Source: Terriglobia bacterium
GTDB taxonomy: Bacteria; Acidobacteriota; Terriglobia; UBA7540
NCBI GenBank assembly: GCA_030040455.1
Contig: JASHTR010000365.1
Coordinates: 1-9,384 of the forward strand
DNA: 9,384 nt
Reading direction: 5' to 3'
Shown: piece after piece, positions 1 to 6,432 of the stretch
How positions within the stretch are numbered: the stretch's first letter is position 1
Layout of the letters: the number at the start of each line of letters is the position of its first letter
Made by a program: the position numbers and the translations under genes
The notes under the pieces: generated by a model
Databases searched by the model: none
What the model was told of the DNA's origin: nothing
Seen by the model: only the letters and a program-made list of their open reading frames with translations

Positions 1-267
1 TCTCATGGTTCTGGATTATCCATTGCACGTTTAGTTTTCATTCCTGCCTTAATTACGCTGGCGGTCACGATATTGCGATTGGAAGGTGAGCTGCGCCACT
101 GGTCGCAAATATTCTTTAACACCTCGGCGGGGGGGCGTGGAGCAATCGTAGGCATTACGTGGCTGCCGATCATCTTTGGGCCGTATTTTGCCGTCAAGCT
201 TAAGAATAGCGGCGAGAGGGAGCAGCCAACTCTGCCAAAACGGTCGGCTTTGCGATTCTGGGGCTAA
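1..267 (+). CDS. N-terminal piece of the frameshifted membrane protein (partial)
   Basis: This is the frame-1 part of the split gene, open at the left edge, so its true start lies upstream. The TTG at 73 is only the first start codon inside the window. It would cut off the membrane segment IARLVFIPALITLAVTIL that is clearly coded before it, so it is unlikely to be the start. Two membrane segments are visible (about codons 9-25 and 49-63). The last codons, after about position 222, look like out-of-frame translation of the membrane segment that follows. A run of seven G at 129-135 lies inside, but the frame is consistent on both sides of it. Unknown function. Confidence 0.5.
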   Translation, partial: SHGSGLSIARLVFIPALITLAVTILRLEGELRHWSQIFFNTSAGGRGAIVGITWLPIIFGPYFAVKLKNSGEREQPTLPKRSALRFWG

Positions 268-332
268 TCCTAGCCATTGCCGGCGTCTTCCTCTTCATTG
301 CTCCTGTCGTTACGTTCCCGGGTAAACAGATT

Positions 333-653
333 GTGGGGTTGCTGTTGATCGTGGTCGCGGCTGCACTGCAATTTGTTCCATTCCCTCGATTAGCGAAAAC
401 CTTAATTGCCTATGCGTATGCGGCCAGAATTCCGGTGGTCGTGGTTATGTACTTCGCGATTCGGGGGAGTTGGGGAACTCATTACGATGCTCTGCCCCCG
501 GAAGCGGTCCCGGCCAGTTTCTGGCCGAAGTTTTTGGAAATTGCGCTGATCCCGCAGCTTATTTTTTGGATCGCCTACACGATCATCGTGGGCACGCTGG
601 TCGGCGCGATTTTTATCGCGGTGCGTAAACAGCCAGCGATTCAGGCACCATAG
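333..653 (+). CDS. C-terminal piece of the frameshifted membrane protein
   Basis: This is the frame-3 part of the split gene. GTG at 333 is the first standard start codon, but the frame is already coding upstream: codons from about 252 spell AILGLILAIAGVFLFIAP, a good membrane segment. The 333 start is therefore probably not a real initiation site but the first start codon after the break. The piece contains a hydrophobic segment LLLIVVAAALQFV, a second around IPVVVVMYFAI, an extramembrane stretch WGTHYDALPPEAVPASFW, and a final long membrane segment IALIPQLIFWIAYTIIVGTL. It ends in a short polar tail. No Shine-Dalgarno site supports independent translation. Unknown function. Confidence 0.5.
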   Translation: MGLLLIVVAAALQFVPFPRLAKTLIAYAYAARIPVVVVMYFAIRGSWGTHYDALPPEAVPASFWPKFLEIALIPQLIFWIAYTIIVGTLVGAIFIAVRKQPAIQAP

Positions 654-662
654 AATGGCGGA

Positions 663-1811
663 TCAAAAAAGGTAATCCGGGCCGTCCTTGGGAGCCTCGC
701 CGGAGCCGGAACCCTTCTCTCCCGCTTCTTTCTTCTTTTTCCGCAAAGCAGATTGGATCATCATAAACTGGCCCACGTTGTCAGCGTTCAGTATTCCCAC
801 CAGGCGTCCATCATGCTGGACGGGCAGTGAGCGGCAGCGGCCGGCGTGAAGCAAAGTCAATGCATGTTGGAGCATGTCGTGGGAATCAGCCATGAGGAAT
901 TCCCGGCGCATAGCGTCTCGCACCAGGGCGCCCGAGCCGTTCTGGGAGAGGGCCTTCATCAAGTCTTCGCGGGTTAGAAGACCCAGCACATGATCTCCGA
1001 AGACCACTGGAAAATCCTGCTGCCATCCACCTACAACCTGTTCAACCACGTGGCTTAACGTGTCATCGGGACGGAGGGTCTGGAAGTTGGTCAGCATGAC
1101 TTGCTGCACCGGGATGCCGCCGAGCGAGGACTTCATCATCGTCATTGAGGCTTCCGCATCCGCGCCCATCCACACAAATAGGGCGATGAAAAGCAGAAAC
1201 GGGTCGGAAAACAGCCCCACAAAACCGAAGATCAGCGCCATTCCCTGGCCGATGTGGGCCGCCATTTGCGTGGCGCGGGTATACTCCATGCGCGTCGCTA
1301 GCAACGCCCGCAGGACCCGGCCGCCGTCCATCGGGAAGGCCGGAAGCAGGTTAAATCCCACGAGCCATAGATTCACCACCATGAGCTTTTCCAAAAAATC
1401 CCCGCCCACCCACCGGAAGTCCTGCCACTGCGGATGAATGCCGAGCACCACGAGGATGGCAAACAGACCGGCGGCGATCACAACGTTCACTGCCGGGCCG
1501 GCAATAGCCACCCAGAGCTCCTCGCGTGGCTTCTCCGGCATTCGTTCCAGCCGGGCCACTCCGCCAATGGGCAGCAGAATGATGTCGCGGGTGCGAACTC
1601 CAAATTTGCGGGCGGTCAGGGCGTGCCCGAGCTCGTGCATCACGATGCAGGCAAAAATCACTAATACAAAGAAGATGCCGGACGCCGTGGTGGCCCAATC
1701 GTGCCCGTGCATCCAGTCGATGAATAGAATGAAGAGGATCAGCAGCAGGAACGTGGCGTGCATGTACACGTTGATTCCCGCGAGCCGGCCAATCTTCCAC
1801 GACCATCGCAT
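663..1811 (-). CDS. Site-2 protease family (M50) zinc metalloprotease with tandem CBS domains
   Basis: This is an intramembrane zinc protease of the M50 (site-2 protease) family, of the form that carries two CBS domains. With the ATG at 1811 it has 382 residues, a normal length for this subfamily. The zinc-binding motif HELGH lies at residues 59-63 within a membrane helix. The second active-site motif NLLPAFPMDGG is at 154-164, with the Asp expected to be the third zinc ligand. Hydrophobic segments lie at about 16-32, 43-62, 101-125, 141-160 and 190-215. CBS domains follow at about 234-288 and 296-353 and may bind adenine nucleotides. The protein ends in a lysine-rich tail (RKKKK) and a Gly/Ser/Glu stretch. 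The GTG at 1832 would add seven residues. ATG 1811 is preferred because GGGAGG lies 7 nt upstream and MRWSWKIGRLAGI is the usual N-terminus. The substrate is unknown and no anti-sigma factor gene is adjacent. A T6 run in the sense strand immediately precedes the stop codon. Confidence 0.93.
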   Translation of the reverse strand: MRWSWKIGRLAGINVYMHATFLLLILFILFIDWMHGHDWATTASGIFFVLVIFACIVMHELGHALTARKFGVRTRDIILLPIGGVARLERMPEKPREELWVAIAGPAVNVVIAAGLFAILVVLGIHPQWQDFRWVGGDFLEKLMVVNLWLVGFNLLPAFPMDGGRVLRALLATRMEYTRATQMAAHIGQGMALIFGFVGLFSDPFLLFIALFVWMGADAEASMTMMKSSLGGIPVQQVMLTNFQTLRPDDTLSHVVEQVVGGWQQDFPVVFGDHVLGLLTREDLMKALSQNGSGALVRDAMRREFLMADSHDMLQHALTLLHAGRCRSLPVQHDGRLVGILNADNVGQFMMIQSALRKKKKEAGEKGSGSGEAPKDGPDYLF

Positions 1812-1818
1812 CCTGTTG

Positions 1819-1824
1819 CCTCCC
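1819..1824 (-). promoter_or_regulatory. Ribosome binding site of the site-2 protease gene (decides the start)
   Basis: On the minus strand this reads GGGAGG, separated by 7 nt from ATG 1811-1809. It supports that ATG over the in-frame GTG at 1832, which would sit upstream of this site. Confidence 0.75.
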
Positions 1825-2083
1825 GCCGCCACGCCGGATTTCCGGCTTCCTACCTTCAGTTTGCTCCGCTAACAGCCGCTTCGCAAGACAGGAGCGGCCG
1901 GCCGCAGAAAAACACGCAATGCGGGCGCTGGTCAGAGCAATCTCCGGGGAGTTCATGACGATGCTTCGCGACACTCGCAAGGATCGAAAATGCTCTATAA
2001 AACGCGGGAGCGCCTTGGAGGGCAGAAGAAAAGCAAAAAGCATCACGCAAAGCGCCTTCGGCGCTCGGCTCTGAACTATAAGG

Positions 2084-2195
2084 CGCAAAGCCGCAAAGGT
2101 GAAAACCAAGTTGAAAGTCAAAAGTCAAAGGACTTATCCTTAATAAACTTCCGACTCTCGATTTTGAACTTTCAACTTGTCCTGGCGTCTTGGCG
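2084..2195. repeat. Composite imperfect inverted repeat, about 112 bp
   Basis: The inner arms are 2107-2123 (CAAGTTGAAAGTCAAAA) and 2162-2179. The latter is its reverse complement with one extra base. Outside them, 2084-2099 (CGCAAAGCCGCAAAGG) pairs imperfectly with 2181-2195, matching at about 12 of 16 positions. The 38-nt centre holds a further perfect 5-bp hairpin (AAGGA at 2128-2132, TCCTT at 2137-2141). The whole looks like a folded dispersed repeat unit rather than a terminator: it is far from any gene end and has no T-tract after the stem. Confidence 0.65.
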
Positions 2196-2197
2196 AG

Positions 2198-2222
2198 AGG
2201 ATGTTAATTCTTTCACACCTTC
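2198..2222. repeat. Direct repeat copy A (25 bp)
   Basis: The sequence starts AGGATGTTAATTCTTTCA and matches 2437-2461 at 22 of 25 positions by eye. It lies directly after the composite inverted repeat and is not followed by a gene. Confidence 0.7.
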
Positions 2223-2308
2223 CGAGCCTTTCCGCACATCGAGTGGCAAAGCCGCCCTCCGCAACGCTCATTCGAACAGCCCTGGGTTCACCCCGCCACG
2301 CATAAATG

Positions 2309-2331
2309 GCGGTGGTAAGCTGCCGCACTCC
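2309..2331. repeat. Repeat fragment matching the palindrome at 3228-3250 in inverted orientation
   Basis: This 23-bp stretch, ending AAGCTGCCGCACTCC, equals the reverse complement of 3228-3250 except at two positions. Just before it, 2292-2299 and 2308-2315 form an imperfect hairpin around CGCATAAA. It is probably a member of a dispersed intergenic repeat family. Confidence 0.6.
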
Positions 2332-2397
2332 ATCAAAGCCAGAAGCTGCCGGACCCTGGAGCGCTTTTTACTGGTCAGGACTTAAACGGGCAGATAC

Positions 2398-2426
2398 TTG
2401 ACGGAACAAAGGTCTGGACGTATTCT
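2398..2426 (+). promoter_or_regulatory. Predicted sigma-70-type promoter of the PEP-CTERM gene
   Basis: A -35 box TTGACG (2398-2403, 5 of 6 consensus positions) is followed after exactly 17 nt by a -10 box TATTCT (2421-2426, 4 of 6). Transcription would begin near 2433 and give a leader of about 44 nt, which contains direct repeat copy B and the ribosome binding site. This is a prediction by eye only. Confidence 0.5.
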
Positions 2427-2436
2427 GCTCTCCCCC

Positions 2437-2461
2437 AGGATGTTAATTTTTTCATGCCTTC
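2437..2461. repeat. Direct repeat copy B, in the leader of the PEP-CTERM gene
   Basis: The sequence starts AGGATGTTAATTTTTTCA, the partner of 2198-2222. It lies between the predicted transcription start (about 2433) and the Shine-Dalgarno site (2464), so it would be part of the 5' untranslated leader. Confidence 0.7.
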
Positions 2462-2463
2462 TA

Positions 2464-2470
2464 AAGGAGG
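2464..2470 (+). promoter_or_regulatory. Ribosome binding site of the PEP-CTERM gene
   Basis: A perfect AAGGAGG lies 6 nt before ATG 2477, fixing the start and predicting strong translation. Confidence 0.85.
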
Positions 2471-2476
2471 GAGAAT

Positions 2477-3097
2477 ATGAATCTTTTTCTTGCTAAGCGT
2501 GGTGCAATTTTGCTGGCGGTTTTTCTTGCGTTTGCGTGCGTCGCGAGCGCAGACACGGTTTACGACGTGAGCGGAACTTTTTTGCCGTCGAGTGCTTCCA
2601 ACCCTTTCCACGGCCTACTGAACGGCGGAACGTTCAATGGCACATTTTCGGTTACCCTGCCGATCACGAGCGGCGAGGACAGGATCACCACATTCAACAT
2701 CAACCTGGTCAATTCCTCCGGCACCGTCCTTGTCAACCTGACACCGTCGAATGCAGAGGGGTTCCTGGAAATTATCGGGGATTGCTCGTTATCATCGACG
2801 GAGAATGGATCCTGCGACGTCTTTGACTTCGGAACTGCGTCCGGCGGTGCCAACCTCCAGTTGGACACCCCCCTGGACTTCACGGGTGGCCAAGTCATTC
2901 CCGGCTTTCCGTCCAACACCTCCGGTGTCTATGGCTCGTGGGCTTGGCCTGAGGGGGGAACCGCGGACGATGTCGACAGCCTTGTGGCCTCGGGAACCAT
3001 CGATCCTGCGGTGCCTGAGTCGGGAACGCTCGTTTTGATGGGTATGGGGTTGCTGGCCGGGTTGTGGATCAAGCGGAAGCGAATTCTTGCCCAGTAA
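2477..3097 (+). CDS. Exported PEP-CTERM sorting domain protein (VPES variant)
   Basis: This 206-residue protein is secreted and carries a C-terminal sorting tail. The signal peptide is clear: basic start MNLFLAKR, hydrophobic core about 9-22, and a likely cut after ASA (A25, before D26). The mature part is rich in Gly, Ser, Thr and Asn and looks like beta-strand structure (for example FNGTFSVTLPI). It has two cysteines, C103 and C113, that could form a disulfide. The C-terminus has the PEP-CTERM layout: VPES at 179-182 (Ser in place of the usual second Pro), a hydrophobic segment about 184-198, and a basic KRKR at 199-202. In characterised systems such tails are recognised by an exosortase (EpsH/XrtA type) and the proteins end up at the cell surface or in the exopolysaccharide matrix. 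No exosortase gene is in this window. The gene is monocistronic, with its own promoter and a perfect Shine-Dalgarno site. The mature domain's role is unknown. Confidence 0.85.
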   Translation: MNLFLAKRGAILLAVFLAFACVASADTVYDVSGTFLPSSASNPFHGLLNGGTFNGTFSVTLPITSGEDRITTFNINLVNSSGTVLVNLTPSNAEGFLEIIGDCSLSSTENGSCDVFDFGTASGGANLQLDTPLDFTGGQVIPGFPSNTSGVYGSWAWPEGGTADDVDSLVASGTIDPAVPESGTLVLMGMGLLAGLWIKRKRILAQ

Positions 3098-3227
3098 ATA
3101 TCCTCCGGCAGCACTGAAGAAGTCTCGAGGAGATTCGCTGACCAGCCCCAAAAGCCTCACGCGAAGCCGCAAAGGCACTCAAAAAAATAATGGAGGACTA
3201 ACCTCGCTGGCGTATTCGGCGTGCTTT

Positions 3228-3255
3228 GGAGTGCGGCAGCTTGCTACCGCACTCC
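3228..3255. repeat. 28-bp near-perfect palindrome (REP-like)
   Basis: The arms are GGAGTGCGGCAGC (3228-3240) and GCTACCGCACTCC (3243-3255), around a TT centre. Twelve of 13 positions pair by Watson-Crick rules and the other is a possible G-T pair. A partial second copy lies in inverted orientation at 2309-2331, which suggests a dispersed palindromic repeat rather than a one-off terminator. Confidence 0.75.
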
Positions 3256-3260
3256 GAAAG

Positions 3261-3282
3261 GGGCGGGGTTTCAACCCTGCCC
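3261..3282. repeat. 22-bp GC-rich hairpin next to the palindrome
   Basis: The arms are GGGCGGGGTT (3261-3270) and AACCCTGCCC (3273-3282) around TC, pairing at 9 of 10 positions with one G-T pair. It could stop minus-strand transcription from mdtC, but only CTTT follows the stem in that direction. Confidence 0.65.
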
Positions 3283-3318
3283 TTCCATTCCACCCTGGAA
3301 ACTGCTGAGAAATCCGGG

Positions 3319-6300
3319 TTAGGCAGGCCCTTCAAAGGTTTCAGGGTACGCGTGGCCTCGCGAGGCGCGTCGCAGGTATCCAGCAATCCCATCGAAGAAG
3401 AGGTAGACCACCGGGGTGGTATAAAGCGTAAGTGCCTGGCTCAGAATCAACCCGCCGACAATGGCCACGCCCAGCGGTCGCCGGAACTCAAACCCCATGC
3501 CGGAGGAAATAGCGAGTGGCAAGGCTCCGAGCAGGGCCGCCATCGTGGTCATCATGATGGGGCGAAAGCGGAGCATGCACGCCTCGTAAATGGCATCGGC
3601 CGGGGCCATGCCCTGTTGCCGCTCCGCCGCCAGGGCAAAGTCGATCATCATAATGGCATTCTTCGTGACAATGCCGATCAACAGGATGATTCCGACCATC
3701 GCGATCACGCTCAACTCGATATGGAACATCAGCAGGGCCAAAATGGCTCCCACGCCCGCCGAGGGCAGCGTCGAGAGGATGGTGAGCGGATGAATGTAGC
3801 TTTCATAGAGAATGCCCAGCACGATGTAGACCGTGACGAGCGAGGCCAGGATGAGCAGAGGCTCGTCGGAGAGAGACGTCTGGAAGGCGGCTGCGGTGCC
3901 CTGAAAGCTGGCATGAATAGAATCTGGCAGCCCAATTTCCCGCGCGACCTCCGTGACGGCGTTAACCGCCTGCCCCAGCGAAACTCCGGGCGCGAGGTTA
4001 AAGGAAAGCGTTACCGCGGGAAACTGGCCCAGATGATTCACGGTCAGAGTAGTATGACCGGAGTCAAAGTGTGAAAAGGCGCTCAATGGAACTTCATCCC
4101 CGTTCGTCGAGCGGACGAAGATCATTTTCAGCGCGTCGGGATTCTGCTGATAGCGGGGGTCCGCTTCCATAACGACGTGATACTGGTTGAGAGAGGTGTA
4201 GATGGTGGAGACCTGGCGCTGGCCAAAGGCGTCGTAGAGAGTGTTATCGATCATGTCCGACGTGATGCCGAGGCGGCTGGCGGTGTCGCGGTCAATCACC
4301 AGCGAGGTTTCAAGACCGTTGCTCTGCTGATCCGTCGCCACGTCTCGCAGCTCGGGCAACATCTGCAGCTTTGCCATGAGACGCGGAGCCCAGTGGTTTA
4401 ACTCTTTAAGATTCTGGTCTTCGAGCGTGTATTGATATTCCGTGCTGGTGGAATGCGCGCCGACCCGGACGTCCTGCTCGGCCTGAAGGTAGAGCGTGGC
4501 GCCGGTCACTTGAGAAGAATGACGCCGGATCCGGGCGACAATCTGGTCCGCAGTCGCCTTCCGTTGGCTGTGCGGCTTCAGCGCAATGAACATTCTTCCC
4601 GTGTTGCCGGCGCTTCCTCCAAAGCCGCCGCCGACAAAGCTCTCCACGGCCTGAACCCCCGGGTCGCTCATCACGATTTTTACAAACTGTTCCTGCTCCC
4701 GGCGAAGAGTATCAAACGAGGTATCCTGCGACGCCACCACCGAGCCTGCAATGCGGCCGATATCCTGCTGAGGGAAAAAGCCCTTGGGGATGACCACGAA
4801 TAAGTAGACGTTCAGGGCCACGGTCAAGACCGTAATGGTCAAGACCAAGGCCCTGTTCTCCAGGACCCATTGGAGGCTCAACCGGTAAATCGCGAGCAAG
4901 CCTTCGAACCCGCTCTCGAAGGCGCGGTAAAGAAGTCCGTGCGCGCGCCCTTGCTGAGGCTGGAGAAACTTTGCGCACATGGAGGGCGTGACGGTAAGCG
5001 AAATGAGCAATGAGAGCATGACGGCAACCGTGAGGGTGACGGCGAATTCCCGGAAAAGACGCCCCACGATGCCTCCCATCATGAGAATGGGAATAAAAAC
5101 GGCGACCAGCGAGGTGCTCATGGAAAGCACGGTGAATCCGATTTCTCGCGCTCCGACGAGAGCCGCCTGGAACGCATTCATGCCTTGCTCGAGATATCGC
5201 GTAATGTTTTCGATCACGACGATGGCGTCATCCACCACAAAGCCCGTGGCGATGGTCAGCGCCATGAGAGAGAGGTTGTCGACGCTGTACCCGAAAAGGT
5301 ACATGACGCCAAACGTCCCGACTAGCGAAAGCGGCACCGCGATACTCGGAATGAGGGTGGACCAGGCATCCCGCAGGAAAGCGAAAACAACCAGCACCAC
5401 CAGGATGATGGCGATCAGGAGAGTGATCTCGACGTCGCGCACGGAAGCGCGAATGGTCTGGGTGCGGTCAAGCGTGACCTCCATATGGATGGCGGCAGAG
5501 ATGGAGGCCCTGAGCTGCGGCAGAATGGCGCTCACGCTGTCCACGGCCCGAATAATGTTGGCTCCCGGCTGGCGGAAAATCATGACCATCACCGCAGGCG
5601 TGCCATTGACGGAGCCCGCCGTGTGCAGGTCCTCAACGGAATCCACCACGGAGGCCACGTCCTTAAGCCGGACCGGGCCGCCGTTCTGGTAGCCGACAAT
5701 AAGAGGCCGGTAAGGAGCTGCCTTGAGGATCTGGTCCGTCGCCCCGATAGTCCAGGTAAATTCCCGCCCGTTGAGGCTGCCTTTGGGCCGGAAAACATTG
5801 ATCGATTCAAGGGCCGAGCGCAATTGTTCAAACCCGATGCCGTACTCGTCAAGCACCCTGGGATTGGCCTCCACGCGCACGGCTGGTTGCGAGCTCCCCC
5901 CCACAAACGTCTGGCCAACACCTTGGACTTGAGAAACCCGCTGGGAAATAATGGAATCCGCGGCGTCGTAGACCTCACCGACCGGAAGCCGATTGGACGT
6001 GAGTGACAGAATCATGATGGGCGAATCGGCGGGGTTGCTCAGCCGGTATGTCGGATTCGACGGCAGGTCCGACGGCAACTGGCTGCGCGCGGCGTTAATG
6101 GCGGCTTGAACGTCGCGCGCGGCAGCGTTAATGTTGCGGCTGAGATTAAATTGAAGAGCAACGGAGGTGGAACCGAGCGAGCTGGTGGAAGTCATCTCGG
6201 TAAGGCCGGCGATGCGTCCGAATTGGCGCTCGAGTGGCGTGGCGACGCTGGAGGCCATGGTTTCGGGGCTCGCACCGGGTAACTGGGCGGAGACGGAAAT

Positions 6301-6432
6301 AGTGGGAAAATCAACGTCTGGAATCGGCGCGACGGGCAAAAGCCCGTAGCCCACGATGCCCCCCAGGAGCAAGGCGCAGGCGAGAAGCGAAGTGCCGATC
6401 GGGCGACGGATGAAAGGCCCGGAGATATTCAT
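3319..6432 (-). CDS. mdtC: RND multidrug efflux permease, MdtC-like subunit
   Basis: This 1037-residue inner-membrane transporter of the RND superfamily (HAE1 type) uses the proton gradient to export drugs through a periplasmic adaptor and an outer-membrane channel. The N-terminus (LLPVAPIPDVDFPTISVSAQ, then LPGASPETMASSVATPLERQ) follows E. coli MdtC closely. The membrane layout is standard: helix 1 at about 12-31, a large periplasmic porter loop 32-334, helices 2-6 at about 335-483, helix 7 at about 526-547, a second periplasmic loop to about 855, and helices 8-12 at about 858-1012. The proton-relay residues are present: D401 and D402 in helix 4 (GFVVDDAIVVIEN) and K924 in helix 10 (IVTKNAIMMIDFA). 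The start ATG overlaps the mdtB stop by 4 bp (ATGA), with GAAGGG 5 nt upstream inside mdtB, so translation is probably coupled. In E. coli MdtC pairs with MdtB in a B2C trimer. Substrates cannot be read from the sequence. Confidence 0.95.
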   Translation of the reverse strand: MNISGPFIRRPIGTSLLACALLLGGIVGYGLLPVAPIPDVDFPTISVSAQLPGASPETMASSVATPLERQFGRIAGLTEMTSTSSLGSTSVALQFNLSRNINAAARDVQAAINAARSQLPSDLPSNPTYRLSNPADSPIMILSLTSNRLPVGEVYDAADSIISQRVSQVQGVGQTFVGGSSQPAVRVEANPRVLDEYGIGFEQLRSALESINVFRPKGSLNGREFTWTIGATDQILKAAPYRPLIVGYQNGGPVRLKDVASVVDSVEDLHTAGSVNGTPAVMVMIFRQPGANIIRAVDSVSAILPQLRASISAAIHMEVTLDRTQTIRASVRDVEITLLIAIILVVLVVFAFLRDAWSTLIPSIAVPLSLVGTFGVMYLFGYSVDNLSLMALTIATGFVVDDAIVVIENITRYLEQGMNAFQAALVGAREIGFTVLSMSTSLVAVFIPILMMGGIVGRLFREFAVTLTVAVMLSLLISLTVTPSMCAKFLQPQQGRAHGLLYRAFESGFEGLLAIYRLSLQWVLENRALVLTITVLTVALNVYLFVVIPKGFFPQQDIGRIAGSVVASQDTSFDTLRREQEQFVKIVMSDPGVQAVESFVGGGFGGSAGNTGRMFIALKPHSQRKATADQIVARIRRHSSQVTGATLYLQAEQDVRVGAHSTSTEYQYTLEDQNLKELNHWAPRLMAKLQMLPELRDVATDQQSNGLETSLVIDRDTASRLGITSDMIDNTLYDAFGQRQVSTIYTSLNQYHVVMEADPRYQQNPDALKMIFVRSTNGDEVPLSAFSHFDSGHTTLTVNHLGQFPAVTLSFNLAPGVSLGQAVNAVTEVAREIGLPDSIHASFQGTAAAFQTSLSDEPLLILASLVTVYIVLGILYESYIHPLTILSTLPSAGVGAILALLMFHIELSVIAMVGIILLIGIVTKNAIMMIDFALAAERQQGMAPADAIYEACMLRFRPIMMTTMAALLGALPLAISSGMGFEFRRPLGVAIVGGLILSQALTLYTTPVVYLFFDGIAGYLRRASRGHAYPETFEGPA

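Larger units (their letters stand above)
1..653 (+). pseudogene. Frameshifted multi-pass membrane protein gene, unknown function (5' end off window)
   Basis: Two adjacent reading frames together spell one continuous, very hydrophobic protein. Frame 1 is open from the window edge and reads through SIARLVFIPALITLAV, then GELRHWSQIFF and GITWLPIIFGPYFAVKL, before running into an out-of-character tail and stopping at 265-267. From about position 210 the coding character moves to frame 3, which continues with AILGLILAIAGVFLFIAP and several more membrane segments, and stops at 651-653. Frame 3 has a stop at 207-209, so the two frames can only be joined between about 210 and 240. One missing base there (for example in the A4 run at 237-240 or the GA-rich stretch 211-222) would explain the break. 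About five or six transmembrane segments are visible. No catalytic motif is recognised and I cannot name a function. The break could be a real mutation or a sequencing/assembly error. The gene ends 9 bp from the convergent protease gene. Confidence 0.7.
1812..2476. other. 665-bp gene-free intergenic region rich in repeats
   Basis: This lies between the divergent protease and PEP-CTERM genes, so it must hold both promoters. I see no credible protein: frames open here translate the repeats described below and have no family resemblance. It contains a small hairpin 1833-1846 (GCCGGA/TCCGGC, loop TT) in the protease leader, a 12-bp perfect palindrome GCGGCCGGCCGC at 1894-1905, and a hairpin 2051-2065 (AGCGCC/GGCGCT). 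It also holds a composite inverted repeat at about 2084-2195, direct repeats 2198-2222 and 2437-2461, a palindrome-derived repeat 2309-2331, and a promoter at 2398-2426. I could not find a confident promoter for the protease gene. Confidence 0.75.
3098..3318. other. Convergent intergenic region with dispersed repeats and hairpins
   Basis: This lies between the stop codons of the PEP-CTERM gene (+) and mdtC (-), so both transcripts should end here. A motif CGCGAAGCCGCAAAGG at 3160-3175 matches 2084-2099 at 15 of 16 positions. Two adjacent hairpins follow at 3228-3255 and 3261-3282, then a small TTCCA/TGGAA stem at 3288-3300. None has a proper T-tract on the plus strand. On the minus strand the 3261-3282 stem is followed by only CTTT, so it is a weak terminator candidate for mdtBC. 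Confidence 0.65.

Noticed and set aside
129..135. Run of seven G as a second frameshift site in the membrane gene
   Set aside because: The same frame has sensible membrane-protein sequence both before and after the run.
663..671. T6 run at the end of the protease gene as an intrinsic terminator
   Set aside because: The run (minus strand, just before the stop codon) has no clear stable stem directly ahead of it.
1351..2121. A 256-codon minus-strand frame covering the protease 5' half and upstream region
   Set aside because: It is the +1 shadow of the site-2 protease gene; the protease frame carries HELGH and the second zinc motif.
1990..2385. A 131-codon open frame in the intergenic region
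   Set aside because: It translates straight through the inverted repeat and the dispersed repeats, and there is no convincing ribosome binding site or domain.
3226..4074. A 282-codon open frame on the plus strand
   Set aside because: It lies mostly opposite mdtC, its translation is a low-complexity antisense shadow rich in Gly, His, Arg and Gln, and it begins within the intergenic palindrome.
4979..5692. A 237-codon open frame on the plus strand opposite mdtC
   Set aside because: It is rich in Ser, Thr, Met and Arg as expected for the antisense of membrane codons, and has no family resemblance. The minus-strand frame is an unmistakable RND permease.
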